From the NCBI GenBank assembly GCA_023374045.1, contig CM041783.1, forward strand, positions 123,071,503 through 123,135,502: a stretch of DNA of 64,000 nucleotides. Reading direction: 5' to 3'. Shown here piece by piece: positions 10,675-22,404 of this stretch; position 1 is the first letter of the stretch, and the number at the start of each line of letters is the position of its first letter. Made by a program: the position numbers and the translations under genes. The notes below the pieces were generated by a model. It made no database searches and was not told the DNA's origin. It worked only from the letters and a program-made list of their open reading frames with translations. The DNA comes from Limonium bicolor. Taxonomy: Eukaryota > Streptophyta > Magnoliopsida > Caryophyllales > Plumbaginaceae.

Positions 10675-11421
10675 ATCATCAATTTCTGCAACCTTCTTAT
10701 GGAAGTGTTCACTATACTCCTTCACAGTTTCTCCCTTTCGCTGCTTGACATCCATCAGTTCTATTGTCTCCTTCTTCACCCTCTTGCTTGCGGTGAAATA
10801 TTGTTGAAATTCTACAGTCAGCTGTTTGAAGCTGGTGATGGACTGCGGCGGCCTTGTGGAGATCCATCCCAATGCTCTCTTCGAAAGCATTCCCGGGAAT
10901 AAGTTGCAGAGAGCGAGGGAGCTGATTCCTTGAGTATTCATGGCAAACATGAATTTCTTAATATGTTAGGCGGGATCTCCTGTCCCATCGTATTTCTCAA
11001 TTGCCGGAGCAACGGAATGCGGCGGGAGTTTTGCTTTTCTTATCCACTCTAAGAAGGGGTACAAGCTCATGTCTATCTGGTCGTCCTCTTCCATTTCCTC
11101 CTCACTAACGACTGAATTGTGCTTCCGATCTTTACTTTCTTCGCCATTACTGCCTCTGGAATCCTTATTTCTCAACTGTTCTATAGCCTCAGTCATTTCG
11201 TCCCACTTCTTTTGATACTGCTCATCTCTTTGCATTAATTCCTGTTGTAGAGTCTCATTTCCCTCCACAATCTTCTCGTCAATCGATCTGACTAGTCCCT
11301 TTAGCATGTCCTTGAGATCTTTCTTGGAGATGGCTTCTTGTATCTCCGAACTCATTTCTTCTTCAACGCGATCGTTATTCTCGGTAGTGCTCTTTGATGT
11401 CTTCTTAGATCTTGGAGCCAT
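10675..11421 (-). pseudogene. truncated gag copy 2
   Basis: This is the N-terminal part of the same gag, starting at 11421 and running in minus orientation to an abrupt junction with LTR copy 1 at 10674/10675, at the point of gag where the main copy reads ...AEIDD. A stop near 10968 (TAG) splits it. It lacks the knuckle and all downstream genes. Confidence 0.9.
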
Positions 11422-11558
11422 TTCTCGTATTCAGATCCTGCAAAAGATTTCATTAGTCATTTCAGGATTCCCATTACGAATCGTCATAGATCACTTCCCT
11501 GTTTCTATGTGGTCTCGTGGTTGCTTCTTGCTGCTCGTTTCCCACAAACGGCGCCAAA

Positions 11559-11985
11559 TGAAATTGTATGTTGTATCTCAAATATAACCCGATCTGATTT
11601 ACTATCCTACGTTACCTGATCTCGGTTACAGAATCTCTTAAATAAAGGGAGAGAGAGAGAGAGTCTTTTGTTGGAGTCAAGTGCGAGTTTGACTACCAAA
11701 TGTTATGTGTCTTATTTCATGGGGGTACACTGTTAATTATAGAGTTTTGGGGACTGGTCCTATGTTGCTAGCCTGTATGTTACATGTATAAGTATGATTT
11801 TGCCCTCCCTAACATCTTTTGGCCGACCACAGGCTACCGACCACACTATATTTCGTCTTGCCAAAGTCCTACTTTCGTCCTGCCGGGGCGGCCGGATGTC
11901 TTATGTATTCTTACTCCCATCCGGCTGGAAGCGGCCGGATGCTCCATATGTCTTATTTGGCTTGGTACCATTTCTTCCCTTCTCA
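11559..11985 (-). repeat. LTR copy 2 of element A (427 bp)
   Basis: It has the same ends and internal layout as copy 1, with scattered base changes. It is again followed by a gag fragment that starts at exactly the same gag position (plus strand atcatcaatttctgc). Confidence 0.9.
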
Positions 11986-12732
11986 ATCATCAATTTCTGC
12001 AACCTTCTTATGGAAGCGTTCACTATACTCCTTCACAGTTTCTCCCTTTCGCTGCTTGACATCCATCAGTTCTATTGTCTCCTTCTTCACCCTCTTGCTT
12101 GCGGCGAAATATTGTTGAAATTCTTCAGTCAGCTGTTTGAAGCTGGTGATGGACTGTGGCGGCCTTGTGGAGATCCATCCCAATGCTCTCTTCAAAAGCA
12201 TTCCCGGGAATAAGTTGCAGAGAGCGAGGGAGCTGATCCCTTGAGTATTCATGGCAAACATGAATTTCTTAATATGTTGGGCGGGATCTCCTATCCCATC
12301 GTATTTCTCAATTGCCGGAGCAACGGAATGCGGCGGGAGTTTTGCTTTTCTTATCCACTCTGAGAAGGGGTACAACCTCATGTCTATCTGGTCGTCCTCT
12401 TCCATTTCCTCCACACTAACGACTGAATTGTGCTTCCGATCTTTACTTTCTTCGCCATTACTGCCTCTGGAATCCTTATTTCTCAACTGTTCTATAGCCT
12501 CAGTCATTTCGTCCCACTTCTTTTGATACTGCTAATCTCTTTGCATTAATTCCTATTGTAGAGTCTCGTTTCCCTCCACAATCTTCTCGTCAATCGATCA
12601 GACTAGTCCCTTCAGCATGTCCTTAAGATCTTTCTTGGAGATGGCTTCTGGTATCTCCGAACTCATTTCTTCTTCAACGCGATCGTTATTCTCGGTAGTG
12701 CTCTTCGGTGTCTTCTTAGAGCTTGGAGCCAT
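11986..12732 (-). pseudogene. truncated gag copy 3
   Basis: This is the same gag segment as copy 2, from the start codon at 12732 to the junction at 11986. Stop codons near 12533 and 12555 interrupt the N-terminal part; the remainder from 12507 is open for 174 codons. The breakpoint is identical to that of copy 2. Confidence 0.9.
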
Positions 12733-12869
12733 TTTTCGTATTCAGATCCTGCAAAAAATATCATTAGTCATTTCAGGATTTCCACAACGAATCGTCACAG
12801 ATCACTTCCCTGTTTCTAGGTGGTCTCGTGGTTGCTTCTTGCTGTTCGTTTTCCACAGACGGCGCCAAA

Positions 12870-13294
12870 TGAAACAGTATGCTGTATCTCAAATATAACC
12901 CGATCCGATTTACTGTCCTACGTTACCTGGTCTCGGTAACAGAATCTCGTAAGAAAGGGAGAGAGAGAGAGTCTTTTGTTAGAGTCAAGTGCGAGTTTGA
13001 TTGCCAAATGTTACGTGTCTTATTCCATGGGGGTACACTCTTATTTATAGAGTCTTGGGGCCTGGTCTTATGTTGCCAGCCTGTATTTTACATGTATAAG
13101 TACGATTTTGCCCTCCCTAACATCTTTTGACCGACCACAGGCGGCTGGCCACATTATATTTTGTCTTGCCCAAGTCCAACTTTCGTCTGGCCGGGGGCGG
13201 CCGGATGTCTTATGTATTCTTACTCCCATCCGGCTGGAAACGGCCAGATGCTCCATATGTCTTGTTTGGCTTGGTACCATTTCTTCCCTTCTCA
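12870..13294 (-). repeat. LTR copy 3, outer 5' LTR of element A (425 bp)
   Basis: The outermost LTR, ending ...cccttctca at 13294, adjoins unrelated sequence of element E (ggatacaag). The matching target duplication would lie outside the window on the left. Confidence 0.88.
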
Positions 13295-14088
13295 GGATAC
13301 AAGTTCACACCAATGGAAGAGGACATGTAAGGTACCTAAGCTAACAAACTCATCCAAGAGAGAAATAACTCGGAGTCATGAGGCACCAGTTAGACGCGTA
13401 TATCAGACTCATCTTGAGATTAGAGAAACAACTACAGTAAGCACAAGGTGCTAGAGCATAGCTCGGTAACACTTACACCGAAAGTTAGTTCGATAGGGTA
13501 ACATGAGCTCTTGGGAATATACCATGAGCATGTACAAAATTTTAGAGAAGTAGAATAAAAGAGCTAGTCGAAATAATTAGCGTGTGTGATAATAATACCA
13601 CACATCGATATAATTTTTTCTCCATTACCATAATTATGGATGACCGTGTAGAAAACACCGTCACGTGGAGTTGAAACTGGCATGTAACTACTACTTAAAA
13701 GGGTAAACTAACCCTAAAGTACTTGGGTCATACCGCTTACGGAGCGATTGGCCCATGTTGCTTAGGTTTAATATACCTAACTAGTTTTGGGAAACAAATG
13801 ATGTGTTTATATCTCCCGATCAAACCGTATGTAATAGCCCAGGGTCCCACATGTGTGATATTGTCCGTTTTGGCACACCGGATGCACGGTTTTGCTCTTG
13901 GGTTTCACCCCAAAAGGCCTCACACAAGGGGGAGGTATCCATGCACCTATAAGGTGCACTTCGTGCTCCTCCCCAATCGATGTGGTAGGTAGCCCATCTC
14001 TGGGTGCTACACTCCGTTCTCCTCCCCCTCACGGGAGCCCAGCGTCCTCGCTGGCACACCGACCTGGGTCCGGCTCTGATACCATTTT
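13295..14088 (-). mobile_element. internal region of element E on the primer-site side (non-coding)
   Basis: No gene family is recognisable. The piece ends at its right with ggctctgatacca followed by four T and the LTR of E. On the minus strand this is a tggtatcagagc primer site (14073-14084) matching plant initiator Met-tRNA, so this is the 5' leader side of a minus-strand element. The left end is cut by element A. Confidence 0.6.
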
Positions 14089-17000
14089 TGGAACACCCCT
14101 ACTGCTAACGTCATTACTTCGTAAACCGTCACAACTTACCATAAAACTCGCAGCGGAACTCTAATTACAACAGAGGGTGATACAACGCCGTTAGCCACCC
14201 TCATGCCTAACCAGGCCTATCTCACATACAGTGACGGTCTGGTGAACTGGAACAACCGAGTACTCAACACAAACACAATACTCAACTCATTACTTTACTA
14301 TACCGAGTCTACATTATACGGATGCCGATAACATATTCGGTCTTACACCTCATTCAATACATAAGTAATTAAATCTAACTACCCATGCTATCCACCGACC
14401 ATGTCCTACTCTCGAATGGTATCGTCTTCGGTGTACCTGAAAAATAAAAACGATGCCCCTAGCGGCTCAGCTTTACGCTGCATATGAAATTCGCATACCC
14501 CGAGCGCTAACCGGGGTATGCCGACTACTTTTGTCGAGAGCATGAGATTCATTTTAATTCAATCAACATGCAACATAGCAATACATTATATATGTACACT
14601 ACACAAGGATTCACATTCAGCCATGGAATTCATTCCTTAACTAACATAACAAGGTTGTTAGTTGTGTTAATTTACTCTTAGGCCTAGAGGGTTATACCTC
14701 GCTATGCCTTGGTTACTTGTTCAACAACTCACCCACTCTCTCGGGCTACTCGTTCTTAAACTCTCCCATTCTGTTGGGTTACTCATTCTTACACTCGCCC
14801 ATACTCTTGGGTTACTTATACTTATACTCACACTCAAGCTCTTGTAGTTCTCGAGACACTACAGGTCTCCTACGCCACGCTTGTTTCTCATAATACATTC
14901 TTAGCCTGAACATATGGCTCTCAAGCATAGTTCAACTAGCTCCCGGAACTCTCTCTTAGTTCCTACTACTTTCACATAGGTCCGACTACTCTCGGACTTC
15001 TCACATTCAAATACACCCCTCTCTTGGAGTTATAATATAATTATAAATATTGGTCTAGGAGCATCACTCTTGATGTTCCTAATGACTTTGGGAACATCAC
15101 TTAAGTTTGGGTAATCTTATGTTTAAGGGTTACCCTTACATTCATATGCTTATACTTTCGGCGGGTAAAATCCTCATATAGGAGGTCGACCATGTCTCAA
15201 GGGAGTTAAGTGGTCCCTTAGGTCTCTTTTACTTTTCTTATGAGTTCTCATCATTGGACTAACTTCAATCCTCTCGATGGAGGTTCATTTATCTCTCCAC
15301 TCTCATTTATTTCGTGAACTGTTTCAATATGGTTTTCTAACAGTTATCGGGTGTTTACTCAACCCGTACATATCCTCACGTTCTAGTGGGTTCATTTGTT
15401 GCGTTATTGTTATACTTCAATCGATAGCTTGTGTGTTTGCACGTTTCCATTATTTATGAAACTACCCGATCTACGAGTTTCAAGTCAATCGCTACTCACT
15501 ATAAGTCGTTCTCTAAACTACGTTAGACCACACCGGCATACAAGTATGTTAGCTCATTCAACATAAAACAAGGCATACATAATCAAACAATGGATTATTT
15601 TCATGCTTTAGTCTTGATTAAGCCGGCACACAAACACACAAATCAACGTAACTCGGTTAGTACGCGGGGTATGAGAAAATCATACCTTTCACCGGGGTTT
15701 TTACTTTTACCGAGTCACCTCACCATGCTCGGTTCACACACGGTCCTCTGATAATGTTCCAAAAATTATTATTAACACTAAGTTCATACGGTACATAATT
15801 AAATGCTACTCCCGTACTTACCCCGTTATCCCGTTATCTCGGTTTTACTTTTGTTAGTTTGAGTTCTCACATCTCACTTGCTTCTAACACTTTCTTACAC
15901 TACTTAGGGCCTTTACATGTCACCAAACAAGGCTTAAACATCATCTAACATCAGTAACATTCTAACCCCCATCATTAGCAACCTTTAAAACACTCACGGG
16001 GCATTTCTGGGGGTGGTCCGGGACATGGTCCTTACCTAAAGTCCCGGATCAATGCTAGATTCCACTCTCGGCTGATTTTTCACTATGGTCCGGGACCTTG
16101 TCCTGGAGTATAGTCCCGGACCAGGTACAGACTTCTACTCTCGGCGCAATTGAAAGGGTGGTCCGGGACTTTGTCCAAGGACTAAGTCCCGGACCCTGCT
16201 AAATACTGCTCCAAACATCATTTTTCAGCCCCTAATCAATCCTTAATCCATACTTAATCATTCCATAATCTTTCCATAAGATTCCTACATGTTTAAACAC
16301 CTTACAACATGCTCTAAACCTCTTAAAAACTTAGGTTTAATCCTTACTCAAATTCTTATACAAATTCACACATTTTGAATTCTCATTTTGCATCCTTGTA
16401 CATTAATGCATTTCCTAACTTCCTCTTGGTAGTTTATACCTCTTACCAAACTTACCAAATCACTTAACACCCCAATACATTCCTAAACCAACGCACCTCT
16501 AAAACCCAAGTTCACTCCTTGATTCACAAGTTAAACACTCTTGTTCATTACTAGCAAAATTCATGACTTTTCTCCTTATTCATGCTACAGATTTTTGCAC
16601 AAATCTACAACCTCACAACAAGCATTTCCAAAGTGGTTAACTAACCCAAATCAATCTCCATACATACCTAGCTAACCCTAGGTTATTCATCTCTCAAAAT
16701 ACCACTTAAACCACCTAGATTTCTATCGGAATTTCGCCATAGTCCGGCTACTTTTCTAACCTTGCTCAAAACACATTCCTTCACATAATTCATCCTAAAA
16801 CTAGCCAAACCCACAAGGGTTCTACCAGCACACATAAAACCATAAAAATCATCAAATTCTCCAAATGCAACACAATACATAAATCTTGAAGTGCATAGCT
16901 CTTAGGCTCTTAAACCAAACATTAATTTCACAAATGCTTTCTCACTTGTATTATTTATATAGAAGCACATTATTACCACTCTCATGTGGGGTTCATTCAT

Positions 17001-18350
17001 TTTATTAGCCCATCCCAAATTCTAATACATATAGAATATTCATTAAGGTTGGTTTCTTACCTTAATCCACAAGTCTCTCCTTAATTTTCCTCTTGCTCCT
17101 TCTCTTCTCAAATTTGGTCAAGTGGGAATGGAGTTGCCAAACTCCATCCCAACATCCAAGAAACACAAAAATGCATTCAATTAATCCTCTAAACCCTTAA
17201 GAACTCTAATTCAATTAAAGCGCTTAAAACACCATAGTTAGGGCTTACCTTTTTGAGCTTTTTAAGAGGGGTTCTCACCCTTGGATCAAAAGGGAAATTC
17301 CACCACCATTGGAGGGTTGAATTGAAGCTCAAAATCAAGAGGAAAAACAAGGTAAGAGAGAGAGTAAAATCAGCTAAGAGAAGAAGGTGAAGAAAAATGA
17401 GTTTTTCTTGAGTATTTTTACCTTAGGTGAGAGAGAAGACTTCAAGCAATCCATTGATGCCATTTTCTCTTCAAATGGAGAAAACCCATATGGATTAAGT
17501 TCATCCTTTTCAAATTTCGAAAAGAGAGAATGATAGAGGGTGATGAGAGGAACATAAATATGTAATTAGTTTTGAGGTTGGAGCTTGAATAAAGCTTGGG
17601 CATGAGGAGAAGGGTGGAGAAGCCATGGAGGTAACTCCATTGTCGCCCAACACAGAGAGAGAGAGGGAAGAAAATCGGTGGGAGGAAGAAGAGAGGAAAG
17701 AGTGGAGGGAAAAGGAAAAAGGGAGGAGAGAGAAGGTAACTCCCCTTTTCTACTTTCTTTTTCTTTTCTTTCTTTCTTTACTTATTTAGTGTGTGAGTGT
17801 GTGGGAGGCTATTAAAAACCGGCCCCCACCATTTAAGTAAGCTAGAGTGTTTTTTGTCTTTTACAGGAAACACTCGTTATTTTACCCGGTTTGGCACTAT
17901 TCACTAACCGGGCCCATTTTTCGGATTTTTCTCGTTTCTTTATTTTTAATGGTCATTAAGCTTCCATTAATACTTAATTATAGTTATATAATCAACTATA
18001 ATTTTTACGGGTCTATTTGACCGCTTAAAGTCACGTTTTTGGGTTTTCTCAAAAAACGTGCTTTAAAACTTCATTAGCGTTTTTAATCCATTATTTGGAT
18101 CCGTTTTCTTCGGGAATCATTCCCGTATACTAATTAGGCCTAAGTAAGCCTTAGGAATCCATCTCGGACCCTAACAAGATCATATATCTCTTATACTCGA
18201 TTAATGTGCGCTTTAGCATTTTTCACGTTTTGCGCATTTTCTCCTTTCTTTTGGTTTTATTCTCTTTACCAATACTCTTTAGGCACCATTAGGCCTTTAA
18301 TAATCATATTAGAGTAATTTAATCACCATTTTTAGGTCCGGGGTATTAAA
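14089..18350 (-). repeat. LTR of element E (about 4.26 kb)
   Basis: It starts tggaacaccc (C and F start tgtaacaccc) and ends ...ggtccggggtattaaa where C and F end ggggtatttca, so the last bases have changed. It shares with C and F the aaaccggcccc motif and the inverted pair around aaaacgtgctttaaa. No gene is visible inside. A primer site lies on its left and a polypurine tract (minus strand cttaagggggtagat) at 18351-18365 on its right, which is not the arrangement of a single element. Confidence 0.75.
16005..16200. repeat. palindrome array in the LTR of E (ggtccggga ... tcccggacc)
   Basis: Three imperfect inverted repeats, each about 35-45 bases, of the form tggtccggga-loop-tcccggacca stand about 60 bases apart. 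The loops differ in sequence and the arms are conserved. Confidence 0.85.
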
Positions 18351-19696
18351 ATCTACCCCCTTAAGAACTTTGTCCTCAAAGTTGATGAATCTAGGATGGT
18401 TAGTCTCACGGCGTTCTATGCCAAGATTATAATACATGTATAACCTTACAGACTCCACAAGTCAGTCTCATTTCACACTACACATACCGCACATATATCA
18501 CAACATGTATATCAATCAAAAATACTCTTTGTACTCTTTCCATGGAATCGATCCGAAGACAAGAAGGCACTACAGTCCTCAAATCCATATCGAGTAATAC
18601 ACTACTGATCCCTCAGGTACCGGTCACGTTGAACACTTACGCTTTCTGATTCACAGCCGTTTCATGACAAATGGTCACTTACTCTCTCTCTCGCCCACGG
18701 TCCCTTCGGTACTGATCAAAACGTTACACATATACATATCCTCAGGCACTCTGGTTGACTCACTCAACACAGGACATTCTCAAGGTGCTCTCCCCGTCCA
18801 GCTGCCTTTGGAAAAATCACACACTGTCACCGCCCCAGCCGGTCACTTAGGACCGCCGCACGTACGGCGCAATGGTTTCAAAACCATTTTTCGTCTTCAT
18901 GCTCGAAGGAAGATCCTTTTCAAATTTTGTTTGAAAATTCTTTCTAAAACATCACACAACTCCAAATCCGGTTTATGGTAGTTGCATCTTTTCTTAGCGT
19001 GATTACTTGTGACCACTTATAGGGAGCTTCAAGAATCAACCAACCCTGATGTGATCAGCATCAGTGTTGAACTATCCTTCCACCCCAATTTGTGTTCGGT
19101 TTCCCTTGATCGCTAGCAGATCAAGTTCCACCTCCCACGTTAGTTTCAAACAATCAGATAGTCAAACATTTTCATTTTGTATCTTTTACACTTTCTAGTC
19201 ATATTCATAAAATAATCCATTTTGACTTATCTCAAATTCCTTGAACTTAGGTCATCCATCATTATCATTGCTTCACCACTTTATCTAGACATTCCATACT
19301 TATGGCCTCATTTCCTCAAGTTGTTACTCAATTTAAAACATATAACATACAACTCCAAAGGATGGAACTCACTCCATCAATCATTCTCAAATAAAATTAC
19401 CTAGGGAAACTCACTTCCTACTAGGTTACACATCGGTTCCATACCAATTCTTAGTCATCATAACTCATGTATAATCTCAATAGACATATACTATAGGGAT
19501 TCTCACTCCCTAGAAGTTTCTCTACTCCTATTTTTATAAATATTTCATACACGTTACTCGCATCTCTCACGCACAATGACCATAATTACACAATGAGTGG
19601 GTACATATGTTTATGTAACGTAAGTTCCAATCATCTAAACAATTTCTCTTGTGCTATGCACAAAGTAATTTACACACCTATGCGTAAAACATACTA
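18351..19696 (-). mobile_element. internal region of element E, polypurine side (non-coding)
   Basis: It begins with the polypurine tract and a segment (gaactttgtcctcaaagtt) also seen in C next to its 3' LTR (30925-30950). In C the pol gene ends within 330 bases of this point, but here no pol-like frame can be found. CT-rich, AT-rich DNA; no gene identified. Confidence 0.5.
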
Positions 19697-21463
19697 TGAG
19701 CCTCGATTTTAAACCCTATCCTGTGTTGATTAAGGCTGATTAGGATCTAACCGGGTTTTAGGTCCACTTATAACCTAAGATTAATAACTATGTCATATAA
19801 CAATAATTATTAAAACCTAAGCTAGCCCACTGGAACCTATTATGAGTCGCCACCTAATTTTAACCTAGGGTAAATTAGGAAAGGTAGAGTTCGGGTTCGG
19901 GGGCTTGGTATTCGACTTATTTAGGGTTCAAATTACTTTCATTACCCTTCCTAGGTCGCTTTTCCTCTACTTGGTTTATGTACGGCTTATTACGAGTCGT
20001 TTTAACCTAAGTGCGCGAGTTTCTGTTTTTTTTGTGTTTTTTAGCATTTTTTGATAGAAAATTAAAGTGAAATTAAAAGCTACCTAAACTAGGGTTTTGG
20101 AAGCAGAATTAGGTCGAATTTTGCTTACGTCTGTAGCCACGGACCCCATGTCCGAGACCACGGACCCCAGTTAACCTAATTATACAGGAGAGTCGAAAAT
20201 AAAGGAAAACAAAAAAATTGCAAAGTCCGGGGCCACGGACAGGCTGTCCGTGGGCCCGGACATTATTTGAAAAACCTAAATTTTGAATTTTTTAAAAGTC
20301 TCGCCGCTGTCCATGGGCGTCCGGGTTTACGGACAGGGAGTCCGGGACCCCGGACATGACGTCCGTGGGTGCGGACCGCCCTCGGACGGCGGCGTTGAGG
20401 CTGTTCCCGAAGGTGTTTTTGGCTCAAATTTTATGGGTGTGTAGCCTGAAAGATGTACAAGACATTAGTGATTGAAAGTTCTCAATTTGAATTCGAATTA
20501 AGCACGAAACTTGGTGAACAAGTTATTGGACAGAAGCTTAAACAAACAGCAATACAGAAGCGTAAAAAGGTTAGTTTGAACCCAAAATTTGATAGAGAGT
20601 TAATAAGGTCGTGGGGAATTAGAAAAGTAGAATTGTAACCTGTTTTACCTTCGAATTCAAGAGGATTCTTCACGTCGGGATTCTTCGGAGGCTCCGATGG
20701 TGCCGGTTCTGGATTGTGTTCGACCCGAGCTTCTGGTTGTTGATTGTTGAAGGTGTTCTTCACGTTTTAGAGGTGGTTTGGTTGATGTTTGATGATTGAT
20801 GATGTTGTGGGAGTTGAAAAATATGTTTTGGTGTTGATTTTGGTGAGATTTCAGTGTTTGATTGTGGCTCTGGAGTTCAAAAACGTGGAGAGAGAGAGAC
20901 GGCTGCCTTCTTTGAGAGTACAGGGTTCTTGAGGTTATGATTTGATCATGGGATAAGGTTCCTTATATAGGCTTCCTTAATGATAGAAAAATCCGGTAAA
21001 AACTGAGATTTACCGATGTTTTAGCTCAAGGGCTTCCAAAAGGAATTTGATTATGAAATTTTACACATGGGTAAAGGATGATATTTCTGAATTTTCTAAA
21101 GTGGAATCGAAATTTTTGGATATTGGAATATTTTTAAATTCAATTTCTCGTCAGATTCAATAAGAAATTGCTAGAAAATTATTGGCAATTCGAAAAATCA
21201 AAATTCCAACGCCATTATGCTTCAAATATCATCCTCTGTCATGGGTTAAAATTTCAAAGCATTTGGAACTGATTTGACCCTTATTTGGAGGAGAGAGAAA
21301 GCCTATAGGGGGCTTAGGAGCCTTGAAAAATTACGAAAGTGCCCCTGGAGATGACTAAGCTGTCCCTAGTACTCTGAAATGTGCCGATCGAACCGGGAAC
21401 CCTCGCTACTAGCCTATTAGTAGGGACTCTCTTCCGGGGGGGTGAATATTTGGGTATAACACA
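19697..21463. mobile_element. probable solo LTR G (about 1.77 kb)
   Basis: A block of different composition is bounded by TGAGCC...AACACA with flanks tacta (19692-19696) and tactc (21464-21468), a 4-of-5 match. No primer site, polypurine tract or gene is attached. The flanking sequences on both sides look like element E. The borders are by inspection and could be off by some bases. Confidence 0.45.
20125..20395. repeat. palindrome array in G (gtccgtggnccacggac type)
   Basis: A dense cluster of cacggac/gtccgtgg and gtccgggg/ccccggac inverted repeats spans about 270 bases of GC-rich sequence inside an AT-rich element. Confidence 0.8.
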
Positions 21464-22404
21464 TACTCTAAGCGGTTTCTCGCCCTACCCCCCTTAAAAA
21501 GGGTTACGCCTGCGTAATTGACCATATGTTTCACTGAACATTGGTTCACTAATTGGAGTATCATGAAGTGTTTTAACTTCAACGCGGTTAATTAACTCAT
21601 AACCGGGTTTGGTTCTAGGCTCTAAGGCATTTATGATTAGCCATTTACTCACATTTGCTAGGTATACTTAACCTTTGAATTATGGCCCACTAGCTTCAGC
21701 TGCGTGACTTGATAATTAGAGCTTAATTCACCCTTTGGTATTCTCAATGTATTACTCAGTCCCTTTTTATCCCTTTTTTTTGGGAATAAAGGTTTCTTAA
21801 TCGTCGCTTGGTATCTCTTACCATATGCGAATTTGATGAGTTATAGATTTTCTCTCCAGTTCTCTGGAAGTCTATTTCGTATAGCACTGTATACCTTCGT
21901 GATTATTCACTTACTTTTCCCGACTTGTTGTAGGTTGAGGTCAAGCTACTACTTAGTATTTAGTGCTTCCTCAATTAATTTTATGCTTGTTTACTTGTTT
22001 CTGTACAAGAATTCTTCATTCATACTACTCTGTATTCATCATCCATCGGTCCTGGGACCCGTGGGTTACTGCCCACGTTCTTCGTGCATCTTTGGCCAAC
22101 AGCCGCACGGTTATTTCTCTAGGTTTTCCGCTCAACAGGCTTTCCTAGCTATCCCACTAGATCATTACTGCACCAGAGCAATACCAAAACACTCAGTCCT
22201 ACAGAGTGCAGAGGCGTAAACGCTTGGCAGTCTATCTGTTATGAGATCGCAATAGGAATGAACATTTTCCTTTACCATCTTTTCTCATCAGCTTCATTTC
22301 ATTATCTGATTATACTCTTATAATGGTCGCTCGCTGCATACCATGCTCTTACTCATTACAGCATTCGCTTATACAATGGTATCCGCTACTACTTTAGCTT
22401 CTGC
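21464..22404 (-). mobile_element. internal region of element E continued (non-coding)
   Basis: This continues E after the G insertion. A cctacccccttaaaaagggtta segment near 21485-21506 resembles ccccccttaaaaaggggta in C near its pol end. No recognisable protein. It ends in tctgc, the target of solo LTR F. Confidence 0.45.

Larger units (their letters stand above)
1338..13294 (-). mobile_element. Ty3/gypsy Tat-lineage retrotransposon A (interrupted at its 3' side, tandem 5' ends)
   Basis: In minus-strand order the element has an LTR, a primer site (tggcgc-type, followed by a tgtgggaa tail), gag with a C-x2-H-x4-H-x4-C knuckle, protease, RT, two RNase H domains, integrase, a minisatellite, and an antisense gene. 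Tat elements are known for the extra archaeal-type RNase H and extra downstream genes, often antisense. The 3' LTR is missing because the sequence is cut at about 1337. At the other end the LTR-5' leader-gag start is present three times. The right border 13294/13295 adjoins element E sequence (ggata...). Several stops and frameshifts make this copy non-autonomous. Confidence 0.9.

Noticed and set aside
20453..20763. Short frames on both strands inside G
   Set aside because: Overlapping frames of opposite strand with no recognisable domain.
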